Shown: positions 54,914-64,000 of the stretch, in pieces
How positions within the stretch are numbered: position 1 is the first letter of the stretch
Layout: the number at the start of each line of letters is the position of its first letter
DNA from: Paracoccaceae bacterium
GTDB lineage: Bacteria > Pseudomonadota > Alphaproteobacteria > Rhodobacterales > Rhodobacteraceae
DNA length: 64,000 nt
NCBI GenBank assembly: GCA_022822495.1
Contig: JAJEBQ010000028.1
Location: 1-64,000 of the forward strand
Direction: 5' to 3'
Translations under genes and position numbers: made by a program
The notes under the pieces: generated by a model
What the model was told of the DNA's origin: nothing
The model's input: only the letters and a program-made list of their open reading frames with translations
The model's database searches: none

Positions 54914-55453
54914 GTGGTTCAGACAACTTCATCTCGAGAAAACTTGGCCTGTCAGATAAAAGGTCTCAGTGGACTTTCACCGGATGCGATCAAGTATGTT
55001 GATATGTATCCAGTCGAGGCACAAAGTGTAATCTTGGTAGCCTTGGAAAACGCTGCAAAACAATACACCCCACCTATACCAAAAGCATTAATACCATATT
55101 TGGTTCCGAGAAAGAATCGCGATAATATAATTACTGTTAAAGCTGCTTCGAAAAAACTTGATGTTTCTCAAAGTACTGTTCGTAACTGGATTGAAAAGGA
55201 TAAACTTCTTGCATGGCGTGCCAATCAAGGGAGATACAAAATCCCCTCCAACCAGATACTTGGAAAGCGTAAGATTCTCAAAGGTATCGCCGAGGTAAAA
55301 CAGATTATTGGTGATCCAGTTGTCACCTGGGAATTTCTAGATAATAAAACTTTTTTAACAGATTGTTTTGCTCGATCTATAGATCAATTAAAGAAAGGAA
55401 AAATTGAAGAAGTAATTGGTTATGCACACGGGTTCGGTACTAACTTCACGTGA
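54914..55453 (+). CDS. Orphan HTH protein with MbcA/ParS-like C-terminus
   Basis: This 179-residue protein starts at a GTG. The middle holds an excisionase/MerR-like helix-turn-helix (ITVKAASKKLDVSQSTVRNWIEKDKLLAWRANQGRYKIPSNQI), and the C-terminus (AEVKQIIGDPVVTWEFLDNK, then DQLKKGKIEEVIGYAHGF) looks like the toxin-binding half of MbcA/ParS antitoxins. No RES toxin follows it. It might be an antitoxin that lost its partner or a free regulator. Domain assignments are by eye and moderate. Confidence 0.6.
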   Translation: MVQTTSSRENLACQIKGLSGLSPDAIKYVDMYPVEAQSVILVALENAAKQYTPPIPKALIPYLVPRKNRDNIITVKAASKKLDVSQSTVRNWIEKDKLLAWRANQGRYKIPSNQILGKRKILKGIAEVKQIIGDPVVTWEFLDNKTFLTDCFARSIDQLKKGKIEEVIGYAHGFGTNFT

Positions 55454-55792
55454 CGAAGAAGCCCTTTCACGAAGATAGGATTAGTTGCCTTCTAGTAAAA
55501 CATAAAATTAAAACTTGTTAAAGGATTTCCCCAAGGAAATGTGCTTGTACCCAGTTGGGCTCAGGTAAGGGCACAAGTTAGTTGAGTAATGTTGATTTTG
55601 ATTTTTTGACCCTTTTTGCAGCACAAAACTTTTCGGCTCTTCGTCCTATTTAGTGGGTAATTCATCTGTTGGTACCCTCGGGATATAGTCCCCCATTAAT
55701 CGCAAAAATTATCAACATAAATCTTCTGGCAAAACGAAATTTCTTTTGGAAGTTTCATGACCTTTTCCAATTATATCAGGGAAGGAGATATT
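55454..55792. other. Gap between HTH gene and secreted protein gene
   Basis: No gene is supported in this 339-bp stretch. A well-formed AAGGAG ribosome site lies at its right end for the secreted-protein gene. Confidence 0.5.
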
Positions 55793-56491
55793 ATGGTGAA
55801 CTACAAAACTGCAAAAGCATTATCCTGGATTTATGTGTTCCTTGTTATAATCTTACTGCCAACCGGTGGTCTGCAAGCAATGGATTCAACCAATGTATCC
55901 GGCATAACCGAGATAACACTTCCTACAAATATTTCGATATTGGGTAGGACTGAGAACAACAAACTTTGCAGTTATAAATCTGTTGACAAAAAAGTCCACT
56001 GTATCAGCAATCTGGAAGGGCAAAAAGAATATAAGGTTGCAGGTATAGTTACCCCGAGTTTCCCACGCTTTCAAGCTCAACGGATTGGAAGTATTGTTGT
56101 TCAGAAAAACACGGTTTATGGTTTTATATCGCCCATAAAATATAAAAAGGAAGGATCAAAAACCATTGTTTGTAAATTGGCCTTGGAGTTCGAACAGAAT
56201 GGGAAACCAGTGGTTTGGGTTTGGTATGATGAAATCAGATTTGAAGGTGCAATTCATAAGGCACTGATTGATGATAATGGTGATGGATTTATTGACAGAA
56301 TTTTAGAAGGCCGTTGGAATGGTAAACTGTACGGCAGTAAAAAATGGTGGACACCCAGTCCCTTTGACGGTTCGTATACCAACGCTGAGCGCTCTTACAC
56401 CCATCGACCTCAATTCGGTAACGTAAATGGCCAAAATAGAGGATGTGATGTTGAAAGCGTTAAAGTCGCAAAACTAAGTGCTATAAACTGA
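55793..56491 (+). CDS. Secreted protein of unknown function
   Basis: A 232-residue protein begins MVNYKTAKALSWIYVFLVIILLP, a signal peptide with likely cleavage near LQA. The start at 55793 is chosen for the AAGGAGATATT just before it, over an ATG 12 codons earlier. The mature part has four or more cysteines and a calcium-loop-like DDNGDGFID segment. No family was recognised. It is convergent with the rhomboid protease gene, only 30 bp away. Confidence 0.65.
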   Translation: MVNYKTAKALSWIYVFLVIILLPTGGLQAMDSTNVSGITEITLPTNISILGRTENNKLCSYKSVDKKVHCISNLEGQKEYKVAGIVTPSFPRFQAQRIGSIVVQKNTVYGFISPIKYKKEGSKTIVCKLALEFEQNGKPVVWVWYDEIRFEGAIHKALIDDNGDGFIDRILEGRWNGKLYGSKKWWTPSPFDGSYTNAERSYTHRPQFGNVNGQNRGCDVESVKVAKLSAIN

Positions 56492-56521
56492 GTGAGGCAT
56501 AATAACGTTGAAGAGCATGGG

Positions 56522-57268
56522 TCACCGCTTGCGTATTATAGGGATTTTTATTGGCCGGTTATCAATCTGGGTCTCGGGGTTCTTCGGTTGCCCATTCGTT
56601 TGTTGCCAAAAATTAACTCCTCCCAATTTGAGCCAAAGTGGAAATATTAGAAGTAATCCACAGAAAAAACCACCCAAATGGGCAAAGGTCGCAACATTAC
56701 TTGTCAAGAAAGATCCTGTATATACATCCCAAAGTTCCAGCGAAACCCAGACCCCCAGGACAAACCAGGCACTAAGTGGGAAGACCCTGATGAAAATGAT
56801 GATCCAGAAAAAGAAATCAATTTTTGCCTTCGGATAAAGGAGAAGATAGCCTCCAATTATACCACTTATTGCACCGGATGCCCCTATCAATGGTATGTGG
56901 AGACCTCCAAATATAAAGCAAGAAAAAATGTGGAGTAAAACGGCACAGATCATGCAGTAAAAATAAAATCGTAAATACCTGAAATGGCCAAGCTCATCTT
57001 CAAGATTGTCTCCGAAAAGATAAAGAACCAACATGTTAAAGAACAGGTGTTTCCAATCGGAGTGCAGAAAACTTGAGGTAATCAGGGTTTCCAAGCGGTT
57101 GAAATTTATAATTTCAATCGGATACAAAGCATATTCCAACTGGTACTCGTATATGACTGCACCATCATTGAGAAGATAGATCAAGACATTTAGACCCAGG
57201 AGGAAGTAGTTAATGAATGGCACCCTTGTCGAAGGGTTGTGGTCACGAATTGGGAGGACAACGAACAT
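56522..57268 (-). CDS. Rhomboid-family intramembrane serine protease
   Basis: This 248-residue membrane protein cuts membrane-spanning substrates. It has six or seven helices, the HSDWKHLFFNMLVLYLFGDNLED segment, the catalytic serine in IGASGAISGIIG, and the catalytic histidine in ATFAHLGGFFCG. The C-terminal tail is polar. This form is common in Alphaproteobacteria. Confidence 0.92.
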   Translation of the reverse strand: MFVVLPIRDHNPSTRVPFINYFLLGLNVLIYLLNDGAVIYEYQLEYALYPIEIINFNRLETLITSSFLHSDWKHLFFNMLVLYLFGDNLEDELGHFRYLRFYFYCMICAVLLHIFSCFIFGGLHIPLIGASGAISGIIGGYLLLYPKAKIDFFFWIIIFIRVFPLSAWFVLGVWVSLELWDVYTGSFLTSNVATFAHLGGFFCGLLLIFPLWLKLGGVNFWQQTNGQPKNPETQIDNRPIKIPIIRKR

Positions 57269-57411
57269 TCTTTAGAATACTGCCGCATGGAAAAAAGATT
57301 TAATTTACGAAATAATCTACAAATTGGCAGGTGTAAATCATAGCTTAAGTACTATCTGTGTTAAAATGATAAGTGTTAGGGTAGAACGGCATTTCAAGGA
57401 GGAATTGGTCT

Positions 57412-57783
57412 ATGGGATTTCTAAAATCTCTCGAAGTTTGTTTTGTAAACTATTTTACCTTTACAGGTAGAGCATCTAAACGAGAATATTGGTGGTTTGC
57501 CCTGTTTCAATTTATAGTCATTGGATTGGGGGGACCTGAATCGGTCCTCTTTCTGGCCTTCCTCATTCCATCACTTGCTGTTGGCAGTCGACGGCTTCAT
57601 GACACCGGAAAAAGCGGGTGGTGGCAGCTGCTTTGGATGATCCCCATTATAGGTTGGGTTATTCTTATCCTGCTTTTGATTGCCGACTCTGAAAGAGCCT
57701 CCAACAAATTTGGCCCCCCTCTAAACGAAGATGGGGTGGCTGATGTTGGCAATCAGGAAACTGGGGACATAATTGAAACATGA
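57412..57783 (+). CDS. DUF805 membrane protein
   Basis: This 123-residue protein has the DUF805 signatures YFTFTGRASKREYWWFALFQ, RRLHDTGKSGWWQLL and a C-terminal helix followed by SNKFGPP. Three or four membrane helices are predicted. Function is unknown. GGAGGAA lies just upstream of the ATG. Confidence 0.9.
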   Translation: MGFLKSLEVCFVNYFTFTGRASKREYWWFALFQFIVIGLGGPESVLFLAFLIPSLAVGSRRLHDTGKSGWWQLLWMIPIIGWVILILLLIADSERASNKFGPPLNEDGVADVGNQETGDIIET

Positions 57784-58244
57784 GAACGGCAGCAATCGCC
57801 AGGTTTTAAAAACACCATTTGTCATGTTTTCAAGGATTTAACCAAGCTGTTCATAAAGTAGAGTATTTCGAGGCGATATTGATCGTCTCGTTGGTGCCTG
57901 AGTGCTAAATCCCGGCTTCGTAGCTTTCTGTTTCAATTTTATTTGGTGAGCGTGGCCAAAACTGTTCAAGATATTCAGGCATGAGGCATAGTTCCAAAAG
58001 ACAATTTAGTATTTTAACGGCATGAAGAAATAAACCAACCCCGGTTTGCAAGAAAGACCCAGAAACGAAACATGGTTACTCGAAACCATTGTTTGTCGGT
58101 CTGGAAAGGTCTTGAAGCCAGTGAGTCATATCATTTATGGAGTGACGACTTTTTAACCGTAAACCCTTGGGATGATTCAACACAGCTGAACCATACTCGC
58201 GGCCATCGAAAATGGCCCGAGATCTGAGAGATGTGCTAGGAACA
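57784..58244. other. 460-bp gap with two stable hairpins
   Basis: No gene is supported. Two structures stand out: CGAGGCGAT-ATTG-ATCGTCTCG at 57869-57890 (nine pairs, one G-U) and a longer stem at 58055-58102 (AGACC outer with GGTCT, ACATGGTT inner with AACCAT and TGT). Neither has a terminating T-run. A non-coding RNA is possible but unproven. Confidence 0.4.
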
Positions 58245-59228
58245 CTAGTCGGTTTTGGTCAGATAAGATTCAGCTAATTCTGCCGTCTCGGTGGCAAAGT
58301 AGGGTGCCAATCTCCTGGGCTCATCTGATTCTGCATGACTCCCTACCCAGGCAAGGAGAGCCAACCTTCTCATCATGACAAAACTGTCAAGCATGCGTTC
58401 CTCATATTTTGATAGTTTGCTGATTTTGTTGTAACCTTCTATCCAGGCCTGCTGATAACTTTTTAATTGCGGGTGGTTCTCCATAAAGGACGCAGAAGCA
58501 GCAAAGTCATAAAGATACCAGCCAAAACCGCAATCATCAAAATCAATCAAAGTAAGCTGATCATTTTTCACCAAAAGGTTTGCCAGTCTCATATCAGCAT
58601 GAATCAATCCATAATTTTTCTTATTGGTACCAAAGGCCAGAAGATGATTGGCAAGTTCTACTTCTGCCCGCTTGAGGAGTGGTAAAATCTCTCCTGAAAT
58701 ACCGGGCGCACTTTGCCATTTGCCCCAGAGCGGTTTAGCACCAAATATTGTTTCCAGATTCCAGTGTTGGCGATAAAAGTTATCGGGCTTTAACCATCTT
58801 TGGTTCTGTATGTGTAAGGTCGCAGCCATTTGACCAAGAGAACAAAACAAATCCTGTTGATCTTCAGTTTCCTCGGGATGACTTCCATCAATAAATTCAA
58901 ACAACACTAAATTCATTGGTTGTTTGCTCGTCGTAACTGTGGTTAAGTTCTGAATAACGGAACCATTTATACCGTTAACGGCCGTAGGAACGGAGATCAG
59001 ATTTTCGGCTTGAAGTTCTGCAAGCCAAAGTAACTCACTCACAATTTCTTTTTGAGATCGGTAACCTGGTCTATGTACCCTAAGGATGGATTTGTAAGTA
59101 CCCTTTGCTTCTACCAGGTAAGTCAGATTCTCCGATATATTGATGAGTCGTATTTCTGCTATCTCTGGCAAATCCCACAAGGCAAGAGCCTTGAGGAGTA
59201 ACTCTTCTGATAAACAATCAAAACGCAA
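58245..59228 (-). CDS. APH/homoserine-kinase-II-like phosphotransferase
   Basis: This 327-residue kinase-like protein has the choline/aminoglycoside phosphotransferase motifs: YKSILRVHRPGY (ATP lysine region as SILRV), catalytic GLIHADMRLANLL and metal-binding TLIDFDDCGFGWYLYDFAA. The family phosphorylates small hydroxyl compounds. It is 20 bp downstream of metG on the same strand. Substrate unknown; homoserine kinase type II and choline kinase are both possible. Confidence 0.85.
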   Translation of the reverse strand: MRFDCLSEELLLKALALWDLPEIAEIRLINISENLTYLVEAKGTYKSILRVHRPGYRSQKEIVSELLWLAELQAENLISVPTAVNGINGSVIQNLTTVTTSKQPMNLVLFEFIDGSHPEETEDQQDLFCSLGQMAATLHIQNQRWLKPDNFYRQHWNLETIFGAKPLWGKWQSAPGISGEILPLLKRAEVELANHLLAFGTNKKNYGLIHADMRLANLLVKNDQLTLIDFDDCGFGWYLYDFAASASFMENHPQLKSYQQAWIEGYNKISKLSKYEERMLDSFVMMRRLALLAWVGSHAESDEPRRLAPYFATETAELAESYLTKTD

Positions 59229-59248
59229 TGGAGGTTACCAACAAACGC

Positions 59249-60964
59249 TTAGCCTTCCCCAGCAAACTTCTTCTTCCACTGGTCGGCATCTTCTTTGGTT
59301 ATTTTTTTAAAAATGATTTCCGGGACAATAAACTCCTGGCCTTCCTCTAACGAATTTAATGCAGTTGGTATATCCTTGGGCCAAGTGGGTTCATCAAAAT
59401 TGAACACTCCAAGCAACTTGGCTGAAGCATCAGGTATGAAGGGTGAGGAAATATTTCCGAATAACCGGATCAGATGCAAAGAAAAATTCAGCACGGTGGC
59501 AGTTCTTTTCTTGTCTGTCTTGATGGTTCTCCATGGAGCGGTTTCCTGGATGTATTCATTGCCAAGGGTCCAAATTTTTCTGAGTGATTGTGAGGCTTTT
59601 CGGATTTCAATCTCCTCCATAAAACCTTCATAATCTTTAATATGTCCCTCAATAGCCAGGGAGTATTTATTTTCCAATTCAGTCCAGCCTAGATTGGCAG
59701 GGACATGTGTCCCAAAATGAGAGGCACAGAACTTGGTAACTCTTGAAACGAAATTACCGAGAACATTGGCCAGATCAGTATTGATACTCTCGTAAAAATT
59801 TTCCCAGGTAAACTCACTGTCGGAATATTCCGGAACGTGTGAGAGCAACCACCACCGCCAGTAATCCGAGGGTAGAATTTCAAGGGCTTGATCCATGAAT
59901 ATGCCTCTCCCCAGGCTCGTGGAAAACTGCCCCCCGTCATAGTTCAGGTAATTGAAGGATTTAATGTTATCGACCAGTTTCCATGGTTCATGTGAACCCA
60001 TGATTGTAACCGGAAATGATAGGGTATGAAAAGGGACATTATCCTTGCCCATAAATTGAATGTAGTGGACATCATCGGCACCCTTGTCTATCCGCCACCA
60101 ACGTTCCCATTCAGCGTCAGGCTTGCCATATGCATCAGCCCATTCAGCGGTTGCTGATATATACTCAATGGGTGCATCAAACCAAACATAAAATACCTTG
60201 TCTTCCATGCCAGGCCAAGGGGCCTTACCCTTCTTGACAGGTACTCCCCAATTGAGATCTCTGGTAATGCCGCGGTCCTGCAATCCTTCTCCATCGGTCA
60301 ACCACTTTTTGGCAATGGAAGTCGTCAGGATAGGCCAGTCAGTTTTTGAGTCGATCCACTTGGCAAGTTCTGACCGAAAGAGAGACTGCCTCAAGTACAG
60401 GTGTTTGGTTTTACGAACTTCAAGATCAGTTGAACCCGAAATTGCCGAACGGGGTTCTATCAAATCGGTGGGAACCAACTGTTTGGTACAGTTTTCGCAT
60501 TGATCACCACGCGCAAACTCGTAATGACAGGCGGGGCAAATACCCTGGACATAACGATCCGGTAAAAAGCGTTGATCTGTCAAGGAGTAAATCTGTTCCT
60601 CTTCCACTTCGGAAATAAAACCGTTCTTTTCCAATTGGCCGGCGAAATGCTGAGTCAAAACCTGGTTTCTGTGACTTGATGAACGGCCAAAATAATCAAA
60701 TGACAAGCGAAATTCCTTGGCAAGATTTTTCTGAATTTCATACATATCCCGGCAATAGTCGGCGACCGGTTTATTGGCCTTTGATGCTGCAAGCTCAGCC
60801 GGTGTGCCATGTTCATCGGTGGCACAGATAAACATAACTTCATGGCCCTGAAGGCGCATGTATCTTGCGTAGAGATCCGAGGGTAATTGGCTTCCCACGA
60901 GATTACCCAAATGCTTGATTCCATTGATATATGGAATAGCCGAGGTAATTAAAATTCTTTTCAT
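59249..60964 (-). CDS. metG: Methionyl-tRNA synthetase
   Basis: This 571-residue class I synthetase has [12 protein letters not shown] (the HIGH box as H18-L-G-N), DEHGTPAE, and a CP1 zinc knuckle with C143, C146, C156 and C159. The usual KMSKS loop is replaced by FSTSLGRG at 347-354. No C-terminal tRNA-binding (Trbp111-like) domain is present. This KMSKS variant is known in an archaeal-like MetRS group found in some Alphaproteobacteria; the assignment to that group is by recall. Confidence 0.94.
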   Translation of the reverse strand: MKRILITSAIPYINGIKHLGNLVGSQLPSDLYARYMRLQGHEVMFICATDEHGTPAELAASKANKPVADYCRDMYEIQKNLAKEFRLSFDYFGRSSSHRNQVLTQHFAGQLEKNGFISEVEEEQIYSLTDQRFLPDRYVQGICPACHYEFARGDQCENCTKQLVPTDLIEPRSAISGSTDLEVRKTKHLYLRQSLFRSELAKWIDSKTDWPILTTSIAKKWLTDGEGLQDRGITRDLNWGVPVKKGKAPWPGMEDKVFYVWFDAPIEYISATAEWADAYGKPDAEWERWWRIDKGADDVHYIQFMGKDNVPFHTLSFPVTIMGSHEPWKLVDNIKSFNYLNYDGGQFSTSLGRGIFMDQALEILPSDYWRWWLLSHVPEYSDSEFTWENFYESINTDLANVLGNFVSRVTKFCASHFGTHVPANLGWTELENKYSLAIEGHIKDYEGFMEEIEIRKASQSLRKIWTLGNEYIQETAPWRTIKTDKKRTATVLNFSLHLIRLFGNISSPFIPDASAKLLGVFNFDEPTWPKDIPTALNSLEEGQEFIVPEIIFKKITKEDADQWKKKFAGEG

Positions 60965-60996
60965 ACAGAGAGTGCTACCTATTCCAACAGAAGAGA

Positions 60997-62232
60997 CTAT
61001 TTTTGTTCTTTACTCTTTTTTCTGGACTTCCTCAATAATCTTCCCAACAGGAAACTCGTTCTGGGTGTATAGACATAATTTGTCCTGTTTTCCGGGGTGG
61101 GTCGCAGTTTCATGCGCACTGCCCCAAAACCGACGAGGATGACATGAAAGAGAGCAATGACAATAAACATAGCATTTACCCCGAACTGTTCAATGAAGCC
61201 CGAGAGAAGGAATGGGCTGATGATAGCGCCGATTGCATAGTAGAATAGCAATGAAGCACTGACCTCAACCATTTCATCAGGATTGGCATGATCATTGGCT
61301 AGTGCAGCCGAGACTGAGTATATCGGGAAAGTAAAAAATCCAAATATGATTGTTGCTAAAAAAATACTTCCAGGGAAGTGACCAGGCATGTAAATGGTCA
61401 AGGCACAAGCAATAGTAGCAAAAAAAGACAGCATTATGAGAACCATACGTCGATCAATTTTATCAGCTGCCCAACCCACTGGAAACTGGGCAACCGCCCC
61501 ACCCAATAGGAAAGATGCAAGAAAGACCCCTATTTCGAAATTGCTAAAGCCACTTTGTGACCCATAGATCGGACCAGTCATTCTGAAACCAGCTGCTGTT
61601 ATTCCAGAAACGACGACACCTGCAGTAGCCATCGGTGAAATCTGATAGGCCAATTTGGGTTTCAATCGCAGCCTTTCCTGTGTTTGGGGTGGTGGAATAC
61701 GTGTTAAAGCCAAAGGTAACAGTGATGCGCAACAGATTATGGCAATTATGTTGTAGGTGATATAGTGAGCGGGAGTTAACCAAGCGATCAGTATTTGAGC
61801 TGCTATGCCACCACACATGTCCACCGATCGGTAAAGGCGTAGAGACTTGCCACGATTTGCGTTTTCGGTCTTGGCCTGAATCCACCCTTCAATAACAGTA
61901 AAGCAGCCTGCGACACAGAGACCTGATAGAATTCTCATGGCAGCCCAGGCATATGGGTCCACGAACACCATGTGAAGAAGAATTCCTATGGTCCCGAAGG
62001 AAGCAAAAATCGCAAAGGTACGCGAGTGGTAAACTTGACCAACCAATCTTGGGGCCCACCAACAGCCAATAAAGAAGCCAATGAAGTGGGCGGATCCCAA
62101 GAAACCGATTTCGGTTGTAGAAAAATTCTCTTGATAGCCAGACAGGACGTCGAGGGGACCAAGGATGCCTGAACTGAGTTGTAGCAATACGACTGAAACC
62201 AGTAAGGATGAGAATGAAACAATCAAAGTCAT
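60997..62232 (-). CDS. MFS transporter
   Basis: This 411-residue protein has twelve predicted helices, with [23 protein letters not shown] in the first half and [22 protein letters not shown], the family motif A-like loop, in the second. Its N-terminal segment ([11 protein letters not shown]) resembles the YcaD-type MFS group. Substrate unknown. Confidence 0.88.
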   Translation of the reverse strand: MTLIVSFSSLLVSVVLLQLSSGILGPLDVLSGYQENFSTTEIGFLGSAHFIGFFIGCWWAPRLVGQVYHSRTFAIFASFGTIGILLHMVFVDPYAWAAMRILSGLCVAGCFTVIEGWIQAKTENANRGKSLRLYRSVDMCGGIAAQILIAWLTPAHYITYNIIAIICCASLLPLALTRIPPPQTQERLRLKPKLAYQISPMATAGVVVSGITAAGFRMTGPIYGSQSGFSNFEIGVFLASFLLGGAVAQFPVGWAADKIDRRMVLIMLSFFATIACALTIYMPGHFPGSIFLATIIFGFFTFPIYSVSAALANDHANPDEMVEVSASLLFYYAIGAIISPFLLSGFIEQFGVNAMFIVIALFHVILVGFGAVRMKLRPTPENRTNYVYTPRTSFLLGRLLRKSRKKSKEQK

Positions 62233-62421
62233 GGGAGAATGTTCAAACCAGTCAGTATTTTGATGGTTTTGGTTTCCTCATATTTATACCCGGCAAAAGG
62301 TTTTTGTCTTTTGGATAGGGTTCACTTACAATTGAGGTGATTTTGCTTTGTATTTGAAGTTTTCAAGTGGTATGGCCCAATAAAGCAGTCTCAATTTTAT
62401 CTTTAGGTACAGGCTTAATGC

Positions 62422-62916
62422 TCAGGCCTTTAAGGGAACCGAATCAAGTTCCTTGGTCATGTTTTCTATAATGGCATTAACAAATCCTATTTGCTTGGTT
62501 TCAGAAAAGAATGACTTGGAAATTTCAACGTATTCATTGATGATTACGTTTATCGGGGTCGTGTTGATTAGGATTTCTGCACAGCACGACCGAAAAATTG
62601 CTCTGATAGTGGGATCTATTCTGTCTATTGTCCAATTCTTTGGTAATTGCGAATGAATCACTCTGTCTATGGTTTGTTGATTATTGACCGCTGAATTAAG
62701 CAGATCTTCAAAAAAACTCTTGTTAGAAGGTGGCAGGTGGATTTCATCTATTTTGCTTCCAAAGCCGTTTTCGACAAAATCCCGTATTACGTATTCCATT
62801 CCCTGGTTGCTGGCTTCCATTTGAAACAAGGCCTGGACGGCATTTAGCCGTGACACACGCTTAGCCATTTTTCTGGATTTTAACCTGCTGGAACCACTCA
62901 TTTTCGACGACCTCAA
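62422..62916 (-). CDS. nusB: Transcription antitermination factor NusB
   Basis: This 164-residue RNA-binding protein acts in rRNA antitermination. It opens SRLNAVQALFQMEASN and shows IDPTIRAIFRSCCAEILINTTPINVIINEYVEISKSFFSETKQIGFVNAIIENM, the standard NusB core. It overlaps the ribH stop by 4 nt, as in most Alphaproteobacteria. Confidence 0.95.
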   Translation of the reverse strand: MRSSKMSGSSRLKSRKMAKRVSRLNAVQALFQMEASNQGMEYVIRDFVENGFGSKIDEIHLPPSNKSFFEDLLNSAVNNQQTIDRVIHSQLPKNWTIDRIDPTIRAIFRSCCAEILINTTPINVIINEYVEISKSFFSETKQIGFVNAIIENMTKELDSVPLKA

Positions 62917-63422
62917 TTCGTTGTCTCTACAAAAGGAGCCTGTGGTTTGATCACCCCCTTTTTTAAGGCAATTAAACGCAAGGTTGCTTCTGCGGCTTCA
63001 CCGCCTTTATTACCTTCGTTCGGGTTGGCTCTTGCAAGTGCTTGTTGCATGTTCTCAACAGTGAGAATGCCATTCCCAATACAAAACCCCTTTAACCCAA
63101 GTTCCATAATTCCCCTGGCTGATTCTCCGGCAACGATTTCGAAATGAATGGTTTCTCCCCGAATGACGCAGCCCAAGGCAACATATCCGTCGTAAAGACG
63201 TCTTTCCCTGGTGAGTTTTATAGCGGGTGGAATTTCCAAGGCACCAGGTATCTTTAGAATTTCGGTCGTTATGTTTGCTGACTTGAGCTGGTTTAGAGCG
63301 CCTTCCAACAAAAGGTTGGTTATATCTTCATAATAGGGTGCAACAACAATCAGAACCGATAACGATGTCTCAATATCATCAGTTAAGGTCGAATGTGTGC
63401 CAGTATGTTTGCGTTTCATCAA
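62913..63422 (-). CDS. ribH: 6,7-dimethyl-8-ribityllumazine synthase
   Basis: This 169-residue enzyme of riboflavin synthesis has VVAPYYEDITNLLLEGA, KIPGALEIPPAIKL and DGYVALGCVIRGETIHFEIVAGESARGIMEL with the catalytic histidine, and NEGNKGGEAAEATLRLI. Overlaps with both neighbours show a tightly coupled operon. Confidence 0.95.
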   Translation of the reverse strand: MMKRKHTGTHSTLTDDIETSLSVLIVVAPYYEDITNLLLEGALNQLKSANITTEILKIPGALEIPPAIKLTRERRLYDGYVALGCVIRGETIHFEIVAGESARGIMELGLKGFCIGNGILTVENMQQALARANPNEGNKGGEAAEATLRLIALKKGVIKPQAPFVETTN

Positions 63423-64000
63423 TTACTTTCCCAGATTGCTTCTGTACCTTCAATAGACAAGCCATGCCCCTCTATTCCTACAATGCGGGTTGTGGGTGAA
63501 TTGGTAAGCAAAATCAACCTTCGGATGTTTAAGGTGCCCAGAATTTGAGCTCCGATGCCATATTGTCTCAGGGTTTGCGGTGCTTCTGTTGTACTTACGT
63601 TTATTTTCATTCCGGATTCCCTAAGGAGTACGATCACTCCCCTTCCTTCCTTGGCGATTTTCTTCATGACTTCTGGAATCAAATCATGGCGAAAGGGAGA
63701 TAAGGCCAAATTATCAGCCAATGGATTGAGGGCATGCATTCGGACCCATACAGGTTTATCATCAGCGGGGTTTCCCTTGGTAAGAACTATATGCTGTGAT
63801 CCTTGGGTTTCATCTTCAAAAATCCGCATTAACCACTCGCCACCAAATTGCGATGTCACCGAACTTACTGAAACCTGGTGAACAAGGTTGTCGTGACGAA
63901 GCCTGTAGGCTATCAGATCAGAAATTATTCCCACCTTGATATTATGTTTTTTGGAAAACCTAATGAGGTCGGGCATACGGGCCATGGTTCCATCTTCGTT
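63419..64000 (-). CDS. ribB: RibB(X): DHBP synthase with degenerate RibA-like domain, cut by window edge
   Basis: The visible 193 residues are the end of a DHBP synthase domain (NEDGTMARMPDL, ending near GIISDLIAYR) and a C-terminal RibA-like domain. The RibA domain lacks the CxxxxxxCxC zinc motif and the usual CDCG cluster of an active GTP cyclohydrolase II; in its place is WLMRIFEDETQGSQH. Such degenerate fusions are common in Alphaproteobacteria (RibBX-type), so a real GTP cyclohydrolase II should be elsewhere. The start lies beyond 64000. Confidence 0.88.
   Translation of the reverse strand, partial: NEDGTMARMPDLIRFSKKHNIKVGIISDLIAYRLRHDNLVHQVSVSSVTSQFGGEWLMRIFEDETQGSQHIVLTKGNPADDKPVWVRMHALNPLADNLALSPFRHDLIPEVMKKIAKEGRGVIVLLRESGMKINVSTTEAPQTLRQYGIGAQILGTLNIRRLILLTNSPTTRIVGIEGHGLSIEGTEAIWESN

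Noticed and set aside
1..64000. tRNA, rRNA, tmRNA or riboswitch genes
   Set aside because: Looked for T-loop-like GTTCGAATC segments and for known riboswitch cores before metG, fhs, mtnP and the ribH operon; none was convincing.

Overview
The window looks like a moderately AT-rich alphaproteobacterial chromosome, with a conserved core cut up by accessory DNA. Three syntenies point to Alphaproteobacteria: tldD / coxB-ctaB-ctaG-coxC-surf1 followed by thrC, an M16 peptidase and a GNAT; lysC-ptsP next to a DUF1178 gene; and ribB(X)-ribH-nusB. Genus cannot be read from the sequence. The methylated-amine, formate and tripartite-transporter genes would fit a marine or organic-matter-feeding lineage, but that is inference.

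Layout. 0-3 kb: an EcoRI-type adenine methylase with a DUF262 partner that runs off the left edge, then a decayed IS5-family element (TTA target duplication) carrying a nested 193-bp inverted-repeat element. 3-13.6 kb: the cytochrome c oxidase assembly cluster, which lacks the catalytic subunit gene coxA, then thrC, an M16 peptidase, a GNAT and a GlcD-type FAD oxidase. 13.6-18 kb: an accessory block with six 23-bp-spaced repeats before a frameshifted ATPase, a RES-Xre pair, IS and methylase scraps and a ParD/RelE pair. 18-25.3 kb: a minus-strand operon for methylamine demethylation (mtnP, EamA exporter, DMGDH-like enzyme, non-pyrrolysine MttB, soxB, soxD), ending abruptly without soxA and soxG. 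25.3-33.5 kb: a defence/TA island with a 194-bp MITE, VapBC, a PHP-SMC ATPase plus AlbA/HATPase operon, HipBA and a dead antitoxin. 33.7-38.4 kb: GNAT, ptsP, lysC and DUF1178. 38.7-40.5 kb: transposase scraps and a RelE/HI1420-like TA pair. 40.8-50.5 kb: a GntR-controlled cluster of TPP lyase, formyl-CoA transferase, formyltransferase-like protein, fhs and tctCBA. 50.5-55.5 kb: IS scraps, a broken NYN gene, a second HipBA and an orphan HTH protein. 55.8-64 kb: a secreted protein, rhomboid protease, DUF805, APH-like kinase, metG, MFS, nusB, ribH and ribB(X), cut at the right edge.

How genes work together. The 41-50 kb cluster reads as uptake of a small carboxylate (TctABC), CoA activation (Frc), C-C cleavage to formyl-CoA (TPP lyase) and capture of formate as 10-formyl-THF (Fhs). 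The 18-25 kb operon would release methyl groups from quaternary and tertiary amines. The accessory genes are mostly toxin-antitoxin, restriction-like or ATPase conflict genes. Several of them are frameshifted, while every core gene is open, so the islands look like they are decaying.

The best candidate for an undescribed system is the two-gene PHP-SMC ATPase / AlbA-HATPase operon at 26.6-30.6 kb. No tRNA, rRNA or CRISPR array was seen.
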